DNA of 64,000 bases, taken from NCBI RefSeq assembly GCF_900103715.1, contig NZ_FNHL01000005.1, forward strand, positions 150,767 through 214,766, written 5' to 3'. Both the position numbers and the translations under genes were made by a program. Shown here in pieces: positions 1-7,287 of the stretch; position 1 is the stretch's first letter; each line of letters opens with the position of its first letter. Source of the DNA: Halogranum gelatinilyticum. GTDB taxonomy: Archaea; Halobacteriota; Halobacteria; Halobacteriales; Haloferacaceae. Below the pieces are notes generated by a model. That model worked only from the letters and a program-made list of their open reading frames with translations, ran no database searches and had not been told where the DNA came from.

Positions 1-190
1 TGACGGCCGTCTCGCGTTTCACGACCGTTCACCCCCTGCGACTCGTCGCCGACCGACTCCTTCGAGGGCAGCCGAGGGGATGCTCCACTCGTCGGTCGAC
101 GGACTGGTGGTGGACATACGTTTCTCGGTCTCATCTAACGCCGCGACCCCGGTAACGGACGGACCACAGCATAGTGGGTGTTTAAACGCC

Positions 191-245
191 CCCACCACGC
201 GGACCACGAAATCCCTACCACGCGAACTACAATACCCCACCACGC
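191..245. repeat. Three imperfect direct repeats, period 22-23 bp
   Basis: The core CCCaCCACGC recurs at 191-200, 213-222 (CCCTACCACGC-like) and 236-245. The first two units are similar across about 22 bp. The spacing is close to two helical turns, as expected for repeated binding of one protein on one DNA face. It lies 120-175 bp upstream of the NarO-like start. Confidence 0.5.
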
Positions 246-303
246 TGCCGGTGTCGCTCCGACGCCAGTGTCGCGACGGCTAGTCACGGGATGCCCACCG
301 TCT

Positions 304-320
304 TTCCCAGTTGTTGGGAA
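304..320. promoter_or_regulatory. Inverted repeat TTCCCA-N5-TGGGAA
   Basis: Perfect 6-bp arms at 304-309 and 315-320 are separated by GTTGT. The centre is 53 bp upstream of the ATG at 365, close to the spacing of the CCGAAC-NN-GTTCGG sites elsewhere in the locus, but the sequence differs. It may be an operator for the regulator gene. Confidence 0.35.
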
Positions 321-364
321 CGCTCACCCGGTTTTTTCGGCAGTATCGACGACTTCTAGATAGA

Positions 365-1000
365 ATGGATCGCGGCGTCTATGCGGAACTGGAAGTGACC
401 GGCGACTCGATCTGCCACGTTGCAGATGCGTCGAGGCTGACGACGGTTCGAAGCGTCTCCCGGTCGGCAGCCTCGGGCGAGGACGTTGCCACCGTCGACT
501 TCACGGCCGATACGGCCGCCGACCTCGGCGAGGTTCGGGAGGTGTTCGAGTACGACGACAAGACGGTCTACCGCGTCGCCCGTGGGGAGGGGGAGCCTCC
601 ACAGTGTGCATGTGAGGTCGTCGAGTGTCACGGCTGTCCGGTTCGTCACCTCCAGGCGGACGACGGCGGTATCACGTTCACGTTCGTCGCCAGCGACCTG
701 GCGTCGCTCCGTGAGATCGTCGTCGACCTCCGCGAGCACTACGCTGGCGTCTCGCTGCGCCGACTCACACGGTCGGAACAGCCCGACGGCACCGGCGACC
801 TCGTCTTCGTCGACCGGACGGTACTCACCGACCGGCAGTGTGAGGTCTTGGAGACGGCCCACGAGATGGGCTACTTCGACCATCCGAAGCGGGCGAACGC
901 GACGGAGGTGGCCGAGCGACTCGACATCAACCGCTCGACGTTCGCCGAACATCTCTCGGCGGCGCAGTCGAAACTGCTCGACGTGATCCTCGACGAGTGA
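365..1000 (+). CDS. narO: NarO-like bat-type HTH regulator with Cys motif
   Basis: A 211-residue regulator. The C-terminus (about residues 150-207) is a bat-type HTH_10 domain, with the family pattern LTDRQ, GYFD.P and INRSTFAEHL. The N-terminal part carries C17 and then C81-x-C83-x7-C91 (with an extra C88). This matches the C-Xn-C-X-C-X7-C motif described for NarO, the denitrification activator of Haloferax volcanii, where it is thought to bind an Fe-S cluster and sense anoxia. The ATG at 365 is preferred over the upstream TTG at 311 because the family starts at this point. Its position at the head of a nos locus with repeated palindromes supports a role as local activator. DmsR-type regulators are the alternative. 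Confidence 0.8.
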   Translation: MDRGVYAELEVTGDSICHVADASRLTTVRSVSRSAASGEDVATVDFTADTAADLGEVREVFEYDDKTVYRVARGEGEPPQCACEVVECHGCPVRHLQADDGGITFTFVASDLASLREIVVDLREHYAGVSLRRLTRSEQPDGTGDLVFVDRTVLTDRQCEVLETAHEMGYFDHPKRANATEVAERLDINRSTFAEHLSAAQSKLLDVILDE

Positions 1001-1123
1001 GTCGGGCTCGTCGTCGCCCGTGCATCACCGGACTACGGACCCCCTCGGCTTTTCAACCCCCACACGATGCGGGGCCAACACCCATCTGATAATTTAACGT
1101 CATTTTTTGTGACGGAGGCCAGC

Positions 1124-1282
1124 GTGTCACGTCAGTTCGTATTCACCTGCCCGGAGTGTGCACTCGAGACGGACGTCGACGGCGACATCCGCGCCGAACT
1201 CCTCGAAGACGGCTGTCTGCTGTGTGATGCGTCGGTGACCACCGACGCCTTCTCCCCACTGACCGGAACCAGCACGCGGTGA
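1124..1282 (+). CDS. Small zinc-ribbon protein
   Basis: A 52-residue protein (GTG start) with two CxxC pairs, FTCPEC near the N-terminus and GCLLC about 25 residues later. This is a treble-clef/zinc-ribbon arrangement common in small haloarchaeal proteins. The GTG at 1124 gives the (M)SRQFVFTCPEC start usual for such proteins. A GTG at 1109 or ATG at 1067 in the same frame would add 5 or 19 residues of unconserved sequence. An AT-rich element (GATAATTTAA, about 1088-1097) upstream may be its TATA box. The specific function is unknown; it sits between narO and a putative respiratory membrane protein. Confidence 0.6.
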   Translation: MSRQFVFTCPECALETDVDGDIRAELLEDGCLLCDASVTTDAFSPLTGTSTR

Positions 1283-1389
1283 GGACAGGTTCCTGACGCA
1301 GTCACCGTCGAATCCGGACGAGGGGTGTCGCCCGCCGATCGATGTCGGTCGGAGAGCTACTGCTGGGCCACCGGCAGCCGCCCCCGGAG

Positions 1390-1403
1390 CCGAACACGTT
1401 CGG
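1390..1403. promoter_or_regulatory. NarO-type palindrome CCGAACACGTTCGG
   Basis: A perfect palindrome of the form CCGAAC-NN-GTTCGG, centred 44.5 bp upstream of the ATG at 1441. It is one of six such sites at matching positions in this window. Binding by the NarO-like protein is inferred. Confidence 0.7.
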
Positions 1404-1440
1404 AACCAAGCCGACGGGGATTCGTCCCGTAGAAACCACT

Positions 1441-2787
1441 ATGAGCTTCGCACCGACCGGTGTCGAGACCGACTACCAGCCACCGATGGCGCTGCCGCTT
1501 CGTCACTTCGTCGTGGGCCTCGTGTCACTCGTCGTGGCGGGGGTCGTCGGTGTCGCCGTGGCACTGGGTGTCGACAGCGCGCTGCTCCCACTCGCCGGCC
1601 TCCACCTCCTGCTCGTCGGCTGGGTTGGCGTCACCATCATGGGGGCGATGACGCAGTTCGTCCCGGTCTGGTCGGGGACGCAACTGCACTCCCGGCGACT
1701 CGCCGCACTCCAACTGTGGCTCGTCGCCGGCGGGCTCGCTGGATTCGTCATCTCGCTGACGACCGGGACGTTCGCAGCACTCTCGGTCTTCGGGGGACTC
1801 ATGCTCGCTGGACTGTGGCTGTTCGCCTACAACCTCGTGCGGACGCTCCCACCTCTCTCCGAGTGTGACATCACCGAGCTACACTTCGCGGTCGCCGTCG
1901 GCTTCGTCGCCCTGCTCTCGACGCTCGGCTACGCACTCGCCGTGGACCTCACGACGCCGTTCCTCGCGGCGGTCGGGCTACAGCGGACACACGTCGTGCA
2001 GGCGCACGCGACGGTGGCCATCTTCGGGGCCGTCCTGACGACGGTCGTCGGGGCACTCTACCAGCTCGGGCCGATGTTCACCCAGACCGAACCGGACGGC
2101 GTCGACCACCGGCTCCGACAGTTCGAAGCGTGGGGCTACCCCGCCGGTGTCCTCTGTCTCGCCGGTGGACGACTGCTCGCGGTCCGGCCACTCGCCCGTC
2201 TCGGTGCGGCGCTGGTTCTCGTCTCTCTTTTGCTCGTCGCCGTCCTCCTCGCACGCCGACTGGTCGAGACCAGCGTCGACCCGTCGCCGATGCTCCGCCG
2301 CTACGGCGTCGTGAGCGTCACCCTGGCGGGCTGGGCAGTCCTCACGGCCCCGTCGTGGCTGCGGGACCCGCTCGACCCGGGCGCGACGCTCGGGGGGGCC
2401 GCGGCGACGTCGTTGCTCGTGGTCGGCGTCGTCGGCTTCGTCGTCCTCGGCACCCTGTACCACGTCGTCCCCTTCATCGTCTGGGAGGACGCGTACAGCG
2501 ACCGCCTCGGCTTCGAGGAGGTTCCGATGATCGACGACCTCTACGACCACCGTCGCGCGTCGCTCGACTTCCTCGCGTTGACGACGGGGCTGGGCTGTCT
2601 CGTCGGCACACAGCTCGGACTGCTGCCGCCGGTCGCCCGCCGTGTCGGTGCCGTCCTCGCGCTCGGCGGCGTCTCGCTGTTCGCGACGAACCTCCTCACC
2701 GTCGTCCGACAGCACGGCGACACCACCGTCCCTGGGCTCCTCACCGGCCGTGGTGCCGACGACGAGCGGACGACGTCCGGCGGGTAG
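1441..2787 (+). CDS. Polytopic haem-copper-oxidase subunit I-like / NnrS-like membrane protein
   Basis: A 448-residue protein with about 12 hydrophobic helices. Several helices carry His in patterns typical of proteins related to haem-copper oxidase subunit I and NnrS: HLLLVGWVGVTIMG, then THVVQAHATVAIFG, then GTLYHVVPFIVW. These suggest haem or metal binding in the membrane. Homologous proteins accompany NO/N2O metabolism genes, so a role in nitrogen-oxide respiration or NO tolerance is likely but unproven. The ATG at 1441 is chosen over 1342 because the earlier segment is unlike a membrane protein N-terminus and contains the CCGAACACGTTCGG operator. The gene is probably activated through that site. 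Confidence 0.65.
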   Translation: MSFAPTGVETDYQPPMALPLRHFVVGLVSLVVAGVVGVAVALGVDSALLPLAGLHLLLVGWVGVTIMGAMTQFVPVWSGTQLHSRRLAALQLWLVAGGLAGFVISLTTGTFAALSVFGGLMLAGLWLFAYNLVRTLPPLSECDITELHFAVAVGFVALLSTLGYALAVDLTTPFLAAVGLQRTHVVQAHATVAIFGAVLTTVVGALYQLGPMFTQTEPDGVDHRLRQFEAWGYPAGVLCLAGGRLLAVRPLARLGAALVLVSLLLVAVLLARRLVETSVDPSPMLRRYGVVSVTLAGWAVLTAPSWLRDPLDPGATLGGAAATSLLVVGVVGFVVLGTLYHVVPFIVWEDAYSDRLGFEEVPMIDDLYDHRRASLDFLALTTGLGCLVGTQLGLLPPVARRVGAVLALGGVSLFATNLLTVVRQHGDTTVPGLLTGRGADDERTTSGG

Positions 2788-2788
2788 G

Positions 2789-2802
2789 CCGAACAGGTTC
2801 GG
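2789..2802. promoter_or_regulatory. NarO-type palindrome CCGAACAGGTTCGG
   Basis: Arms CCGAAC and GTTCGG are perfect, with the central dinucleotide AG. It is centred 49.5 bp upstream of the cupin ATG at 2845 and begins directly after the stop of the preceding gene. Confidence 0.7.
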
Positions 2803-2844
2803 CACAACAGGGAGGGAATACGGCGACGAACCTCCGCCCGCACC

Positions 2845-3150
2845 ATGGCAGAACTCGTTGCACTCGACGACCTCACCGAGACGCCGCACGCGGAGGTGTT
2901 CGACGGGGATCCGCGAACCGTCCGACTGAAACTCGCCGCTGGCGAAGGGGTTGCAACCCACCGCCATCCGGGGACGACGGTCCTCTTCCACGTGGTCTCC
3001 GGGGCGCTCACGCTCACCCTCGACGACGAGACCTACGACCTCGACGCGGGCGACATCGTCCGGTTCGACGGCGAGCGCGAAGTCTCTCCGGAGGCTGTCG
3101 ACGACAGCGTCGCCGTCGTCGTGTTCGTCCCAAACTCGGACGACGACTGA
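2845..3150 (+). CDS. Single-domain cupin protein
   Basis: A 101-residue small beta-barrel protein. The first cupin motif is visible as G-x5-H-x-H-like (GEGVATHRHPGTTVLFHV), and the second as LDAGDIVRFDGE...SPEA. His residues HRH and the later H form a probable metal site. No substrate can be deduced. The palindrome 50 bp upstream and the location between denitrification genes suggest it belongs to the anaerobic regulon. The downstream gene is convergent. Confidence 0.75.
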   Translation: MAELVALDDLTETPHAEVFDGDPRTVRLKLAAGEGVATHRHPGTTVLFHVVSGALTLTLDDETYDLDAGDIVRFDGEREVSPEAVDDSVAVVVFVPNSDDD

Positions 3151-3252
3151 CCCGGACAGTTGACGAAACGCCGAGTGTCGCTTTTTCCACCACCGCAGAA
3201 GCGTTCGAGGTGGGCAGACTTCGACACCCTCACCGGTGGGTCTCCGTGGTCG

Positions 3253-3819
3253 CTACAGCGGTCCGTCGCGTCCGCCGTCGCGTTCGGTACCGCTCTCGTC
3301 GTCGACTCCGCGCTCGTCCTCGTCCGGGAGTTCGCCCGTCCGCCGATACTCGCTCTCGAGTGCGTCCAACTCCTCGTTTATGGCCGCACTGTGCTGGTGC
3401 ATCGAGTCGACACGCACTCGGACGAAGTCGTACTCGTGCCGGTCGCTCAGTCCGTTCCAGGCACGGAACGACGCCTTCGCCAGGGCTAGACTCTGGGGGC
3501 AGAACTCCGTCGTCGGCGTGAACTCGGCGCGGAGCACGGCCGGGTCCTCGGCGTCGACGGCGTACCGGTAGCCGGCGTCGGGATGCCGCCGGTCGAGGTT
3601 CAGCCGGGCGAGGTTGTAGCCGAAGGTCACGTCGTAGACGCCGCGCTCCTCGAACAGAGCTTCGGTGCCTTCGTGGAACGCGACGTGGTCCTCTCCCCAA
3701 AGGACGCCGTGTCCTTCGAGGAACCCGCCGGGTTCGGGGAGGTTGTCGGGGACGAACTCGTCGATGTCGTCGAACTCGGCACTCGAACCGTCTGCGTCCG
3801 ATGAACGGAGGCCGAACAT
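3253..3819 (-). CDS. Conserved haloarchaeal protein with MIP18/SufT-like core
   Basis: A 188-residue protein read leftward from the ATG at 3819. The central segment FTPTTEFCPQSLALAKASFRA followed by a basic strand (YDFVRVRV) and H..INEEL resembles the core of DUF59/MIP18/SufT proteins. Those have V-x-(F/L)-T-P-T-x-x-x-C-(S/P), a V-x-V strand and an INKQL-like helix, and they act in Fe-S cluster maturation. This is a motif-level resemblance only. The C-terminus is acidic and low-complexity. A perfect palindrome (3862-3871) lies 47.5 bp upstream. A role in maturing respiratory metalloenzymes would fit but is inference. Confidence 0.5.
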   Translation of the reverse strand: MFGLRSSDADGSSAEFDDIDEFVPDNLPEPGGFLEGHGVLWGEDHVAFHEGTEALFEERGVYDVTFGYNLARLNLDRRHPDAGYRYAVDAEDPAVLRAEFTPTTEFCPQSLALAKASFRAWNGLSDRHEYDFVRVRVDSMHQHSAAINEELDALESEYRRTGELPDEDERGVDDESGTERDGGRDGPL

Positions 3820-3860
3820 CACACTCGCATGTAGACGCTCAGGCGTGCTACCTTTCCTCC

Positions 3861-3871
3861 CGAACATGTTC
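3861..3871. promoter_or_regulatory. NarO-type palindrome CGAACATGTTC
   Basis: GAACATGTTC is a perfect palindrome in the divergent interval between the MIP18-like gene (start 3819) and halocyanin (start 3951). The centre is 47.5 bp from the leftward start, the spacing seen at the other sites, and 84.5 bp from the halocyanin start. It could serve both genes. Confidence 0.6.
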
Positions 3872-3950
3872 AACCCCTTCCCAGCGACTCGGAATCGGTG
3901 TCCCGGTTGAAGGGAGTCCCTCGCCAACACCGAAACGAGGTCAACGAACG

Positions 3951-4442
3951 ATGACCGACACGCAGACCAGACGGGACGTGCTGCGAGGACTCGCAGTCGG
4001 CGGCGTCGGGATCGCGCTCGCCGGCTGTGCAGGAAGCTCCGGCTCCGGTTCCGGCGGTGGGACCACCGACGCCGGTGGCGACGACGGAACGACCGCGGGC
4101 GGGTCCGACTCCGGGTCGGACGCCGGCGGGTCGAGTGGCTCCGGCGGCGACGCCGACCTGACCATCGAAGTCGGTCCGGGCGGCGAGTTCAAGTACACCC
4201 CGGAGAGCCCGACGGTCTCGAAAGGTGCCACGGTCAAGTGGGTCTGGAAGTCCGACATGCACAACATCGTCATCGAGAAGAAACCGAGCGGCTCCGACTG
4301 GAGCGGCACGAAGGGTGGCTCCTCGGAGACGTTCGACGAGGGCTACACGTACACCCACACGTTCGAGACGACGGGCACGTACGAGTACTACTGCTCGCCC
4401 CACGAGAGCGTCGGGATGGCCGCCTCGATCACCGTCGAGTAG
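3951..4442 (+). CDS. hcp: Halocyanin, membrane-anchored blue copper protein
   Basis: A 163-residue type-1 copper protein. The N-terminus has a Tat motif (RRDVLRGLAVGG) and a lipobox ending LAGC, so it is exported folded and lipid-anchored. A Gly/Ser/Asp-rich linker of about 45 residues follows, then a plastocyanin-like domain with Cu ligands in DMHNIV (His) and YYCSPHESVGM (Cys, His, Met). It probably carries electrons to the NosZ encoded 49 bp downstream. The ATG at 3951 gives a normal Tat n-region; an upstream in-frame start at 3801 would run through the divergent promoter. Confidence 0.9.
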   Translation: MTDTQTRRDVLRGLAVGGVGIALAGCAGSSGSGSGGGTTDAGGDDGTTAGGSDSGSDAGGSSGSGGDADLTIEVGPGGEFKYTPESPTVSKGATVKWVWKSDMHNIVIEKKPSGSDWSGTKGGSSETFDEGYTYTHTFETTGTYEYYCSPHESVGMAASITVE

Positions 4443-4491
4443 GCGGCGCTGATGCACCGCTTTCGAACCAGCTGTCGATTCGACCCAACCA

Positions 4492-6483
4492 ATGTCAGAC
4501 TCTACGTCGAGTGCCGACAGTACCGACCCGGAACGAGTCGTCGAAGAGTACGAGAACCAACTGGAGGACGTCCTCGCGGACGTCGAGGAGACGACGCCGC
4601 GGACGGACGACGACCTGTCGCTCGAACTCGCCGGCCTCCAACTCGACCGTCGGGACTTCCTCAAGGCCGGTGCGGTCGCCGGTGCGATGACGGGGCTGGC
4701 CGGCTGTGCGGGCAGCCTGCCGACGGGCGGTGACGGGAGCAACGCAGCCAACACGGGCAGCGACGACGTGCCCGAACACCGTGTTCCGCCCGGCGAGCAC
4801 GACGAGTACTACGGCTTCTGGTCCGGTGGCCACTCCGGAGAGATTCGCGTCCTCGGCATCCCCTCGATGCGGGAGCTGACGCGCATCCCCGTGTTCAACA
4901 CCGAAGGCGCACGCGGGTACGGCTACGACGACCAGACCGACGAGATGCTGGAAGAGGCGGGCGACTACACGTGGGGTGACAACCACCACCCGAACCTCTC
5001 GGAGACGGACGGCAAGTACGACGGCGAGTATCTCTACGTCAACGACAAGGCGAACGGCCGCATCGCCCGAGTGAACCTCAAGTACTTCGAGACTGACGCC
5101 ATCACGGACGTGCCGAACGTGCAGGCGGTCCACGGTACCTGTGTCCTGAGTCCCGACACGAAGTACATCCTCGGAAACGGCGAGTTCCGGACGCCGCTAC
5201 CGAACGACGGCCGCGACCTCGACAACCCGGAGAACTACACCTCGCTGCTCAGCGCCGTCGACCCCGAGTCGATGGAGACGAAGTGGCAGGTGAAAGTCGA
5301 CGGCAACCTCGACATCATCGACTCCGGCAAGGAGGGACGGTGGGCCATCTCCTCGGCGTACAACTCCGAGGAGGCGGTCGAAATCGAGGGGATGAGCCAC
5401 GACGACCGCGACTACGTGAAGGCGTTCGACATCCCGGCCATCGAGCAGGCGGTCGAACGCGGCAAGTACGAGGAGGTCAACGGCGTCCCCATCGTCGACG
5501 GGACGCAGTCGAGCACGCTCAACAAGGGCGACCGGCCGATTGTACGGTACGTCCCGACGCCGAAGAGCCCCCACTGTGTCGAGGTCGAACCGAACGGCGA
5601 CTACGCGATGATCGCGGGCAAGCTCTCGCCGACCGTGACCATCCTCGACATCGACAAGCTCGGCGAGGTGTCGGACCCGGCGGACGCCGTCGTCGGCCGG
5701 CCGAAGGTTGGCCTCGGCCCGCTCCACACCACGTTCGACGGCAACGGCCACGCCTACACCAGTCTGTTCATCGACTCGCAGGCGGTCAAGTGGGACATCG
5801 AGAAGGCCGTCGAGGCCGAGGAGGGGTCGACCGACCCCGTCATCGAGAAGATCGACGTCCACTACAACCCCGGCCACATCCAGGCCGTGAAGGCGATGAC
5901 GACCGACCCGGATGGCGAGTGGCTCATCAGTCTGAACAAGCTCTCGAAGGACCGCTTCCTCCCCGTCGGCCCCATCCACCCGGACAACGACCAGCTCATC
6001 CACATCGGCCAGGGCGAGAAGGAGATGGAACTCGTCGCCGACCATCCGGCGTATCCCGAACCCCACGACTGTGTGTTCGCGGACGCCGAGACCATCTCCC
6101 CCGCGACGACGTGGGACAAAGAGGACTACGCGGGCGAGAAGCCGTTCGTCACCGAGAAAGACTCCGGTGTCGAGCGGACCGGCGAGCAGAGCGTCCACGT
6201 CAAGTCCTCGGTCAAACGCTCGGAGTACGGCATGTCCGAGTTCACCGTCAAGGAGGGCGACGAGGTGACGCTCACCGTCACCAACATCGAGGACGTCCGC
6301 GACGTGATTCACGGCGTCGCCATCCCCGAACACGACGTCAACCTCGCCATCGCCCCGCAGGACACCCGTGAGGTGACGTTCACGGCCGACGAGCCCGGCG
6401 TGTACTGGATCTACTGCACGTACTTCTGCAGCGCGCTCCACCTGGAGATGCGTTCGCGGATGCTCGTCGAACCGCGCGAGTAG
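4492..6483 (+). CDS. nosZ: Nitrous-oxide reductase NosZ (Tat lipoprotein form)
   Basis: A 663-residue protein that reduces N2O to N2 outside the membrane. The beta-propeller holds the His residues expected for the CuZ centre (NHHPN, QAVHGTC, KSPHCVEV, GPLHTTF, NPGHIQAV, PEPHDCV). The C-terminal cupredoxin domain has a CuA site: DVIHGVAI and then C642-TYF-C646-SAL-H650-LE-M653. The Tat motif (DRRDFLKAG) and lipobox LAGC (Cys72) come after an unusually long acidic n-region of about 50 residues. It is probably co-transcribed with halocyanin and with nosDFY downstream. No nosR or nosL is seen nearby. Confidence 0.95.
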   Translation: MSDSTSSADSTDPERVVEEYENQLEDVLADVEETTPRTDDDLSLELAGLQLDRRDFLKAGAVAGAMTGLAGCAGSLPTGGDGSNAANTGSDDVPEHRVPPGEHDEYYGFWSGGHSGEIRVLGIPSMRELTRIPVFNTEGARGYGYDDQTDEMLEEAGDYTWGDNHHPNLSETDGKYDGEYLYVNDKANGRIARVNLKYFETDAITDVPNVQAVHGTCVLSPDTKYILGNGEFRTPLPNDGRDLDNPENYTSLLSAVDPESMETKWQVKVDGNLDIIDSGKEGRWAISSAYNSEEAVEIEGMSHDDRDYVKAFDIPAIEQAVERGKYEEVNGVPIVDGTQSSTLNKGDRPIVRYVPTPKSPHCVEVEPNGDYAMIAGKLSPTVTILDIDKLGEVSDPADAVVGRPKVGLGPLHTTFDGNGHAYTSLFIDSQAVKWDIEKAVEAEEGSTDPVIEKIDVHYNPGHIQAVKAMTTDPDGEWLISLNKLSKDRFLPVGPIHPDNDQLIHIGQGEKEMELVADHPAYPEPHDCVFADAETISPATTWDKEDYAGEKPFVTEKDSGVERTGEQSVHVKSSVKRSEYGMSEFTVKEGDEVTLTVTNIEDVRDVIHGVAIPEHDVNLAIAPQDTREVTFTADEPGVYWIYCTYFCSALHLEMRSRMLVEPRE

Positions 6484-6534
6484 CCCGCCAACCAGCCGGC
6501 TGAACCCTATCGGTTCCGAGACCAGACCGAGACC

Positions 6535-7287
6535 ATGACCCTACCATCCCGTGACGACTTCCGCGACCCACGGCGGACGCTCCCAGTACTCGCGGCGCTG
6601 TGTCTACTCGTCGCACTCGCGTTTCCGATGTGGACCATCAGCGTCCACGCCGTCCAGTATCCCGACACAGTGTTGCGACTCCAGCTCTACGCGTATCCAC
6701 ACATCGGGGGCGACTACGCCGAGATGGCACGGCTCAACAAGTACATCGGGTTCTACTACCCGGACCCGGTGCTCTGGGGGCCGAACTACACCCCCGAGCC
6801 GACGGCGGTCGACGTCCCCGAGTGGTCGCTCGGCCCGGTGGCCTTCCTCGGGGTCGCGCTGTCGAGTCTCGTCGTCGCGTTCGCCCCGGACGAGACGCGG
6901 CTCCGTCGGGGACTCCGCTGGCAGTTCGCCGGCACCGTCGTCGTCTTCGGCGTGCTGCTCGCGGACATCCAGTACCGGCTCTACCAGGCCGGCCACTCGC
7001 TCGACCCGGAGGCGCCCGTGATGGGTGTCTCGGGGTTCACCCCGCCGCTGTGGGGGAAGTACGAAGTCGCGAACATCACGAGCTACTCGCGGTTCGGGCT
7101 CGGGGCGTATCTGGCGATGGTCTCGGTCGGCCTGCTCGTCGTGGCGTTCTACTACCGCCACGAGTCGCTTCGGTTCACCGACCTCGCCGCCCGACTTCGA
7201 CGGGCTCCCGGAGCGCTCCGCCAGCGACTCGGAAGTGCTCGCGGCCACCGACGGGACGCCGACTCCGCCCACTCGGGGGGTGAGTGA
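6535..7287 (+). CDS. nos-linked polytopic membrane protein
   Basis: A 250-residue protein with a signal-like first helix, an external domain and about four to five hydrophobic helices. The external loop QYPDTVLRLQLY...LNKYIGF resembles a signature (QYP..L...I......LN.YIGM) that I recall from membrane proteins next to clade II nosZ in Bacteroidetes and relatives, possibly equivalent to NosB. It lies between nosZ and nosD and overlaps nosD by 4 bp, so it is in the nos operon. A role in NosZ maturation or electron supply is inferred. Confidence 0.65.
   Translation: MTLPSRDDFRDPRRTLPVLAALCLLVALAFPMWTISVHAVQYPDTVLRLQLYAYPHIGGDYAEMARLNKYIGFYYPDPVLWGPNYTPEPTAVDVPEWSLGPVAFLGVALSSLVVAFAPDETRLRRGLRWQFAGTVVVFGVLLADIQYRLYQAGHSLDPEAPVMGVSGFTPPLWGKYEVANITSYSRFGLGAYLAMVSVGLLVVAFYYRHESLRFTDLAARLRRAPGALRQRLGSARGHRRDADSAHSGGE

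Larger units (their letters stand above)
1..364. other. Non-coding region upstream of the NarO-like gene
   Basis: I see no convincing gene here; the short reading frames lack recognisable families. The stretch contains three imperfect direct repeats (191-245) and an inverted repeat (304-320), both described separately. It is probably the regulatory region of the downstream regulator. Confidence 0.5.

Noticed and set aside
19..243. Leftward 74-codon frame at the left edge
   Set aside because: It crosses the repeat region, shows no family features and has an Arg/Ser-rich composition typical of antisense frames in GC-rich DNA.
1978..2991. Long reading frames antisense to the membrane protein and many other genes
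   Set aside because: They mirror real genes in a GC-rich genome, are Arg/Asp/Val-rich and have no recognisable motifs.
4462..4482. TTTCGAACC...GATTCGA before nosZ as a NarO-type site
   Set aside because: The half-sites are too far apart and not aligned as GAAC-NN-GTTC; nosZ is probably read from the halocyanin promoter.
6502..6516. GAACC-CTATC-GGTTC inverted repeat before the nos membrane protein
   Set aside because: The spacer is 5 bp instead of 2 and the distance to the start only 26 bp, so it does not fit the NarO-type set.
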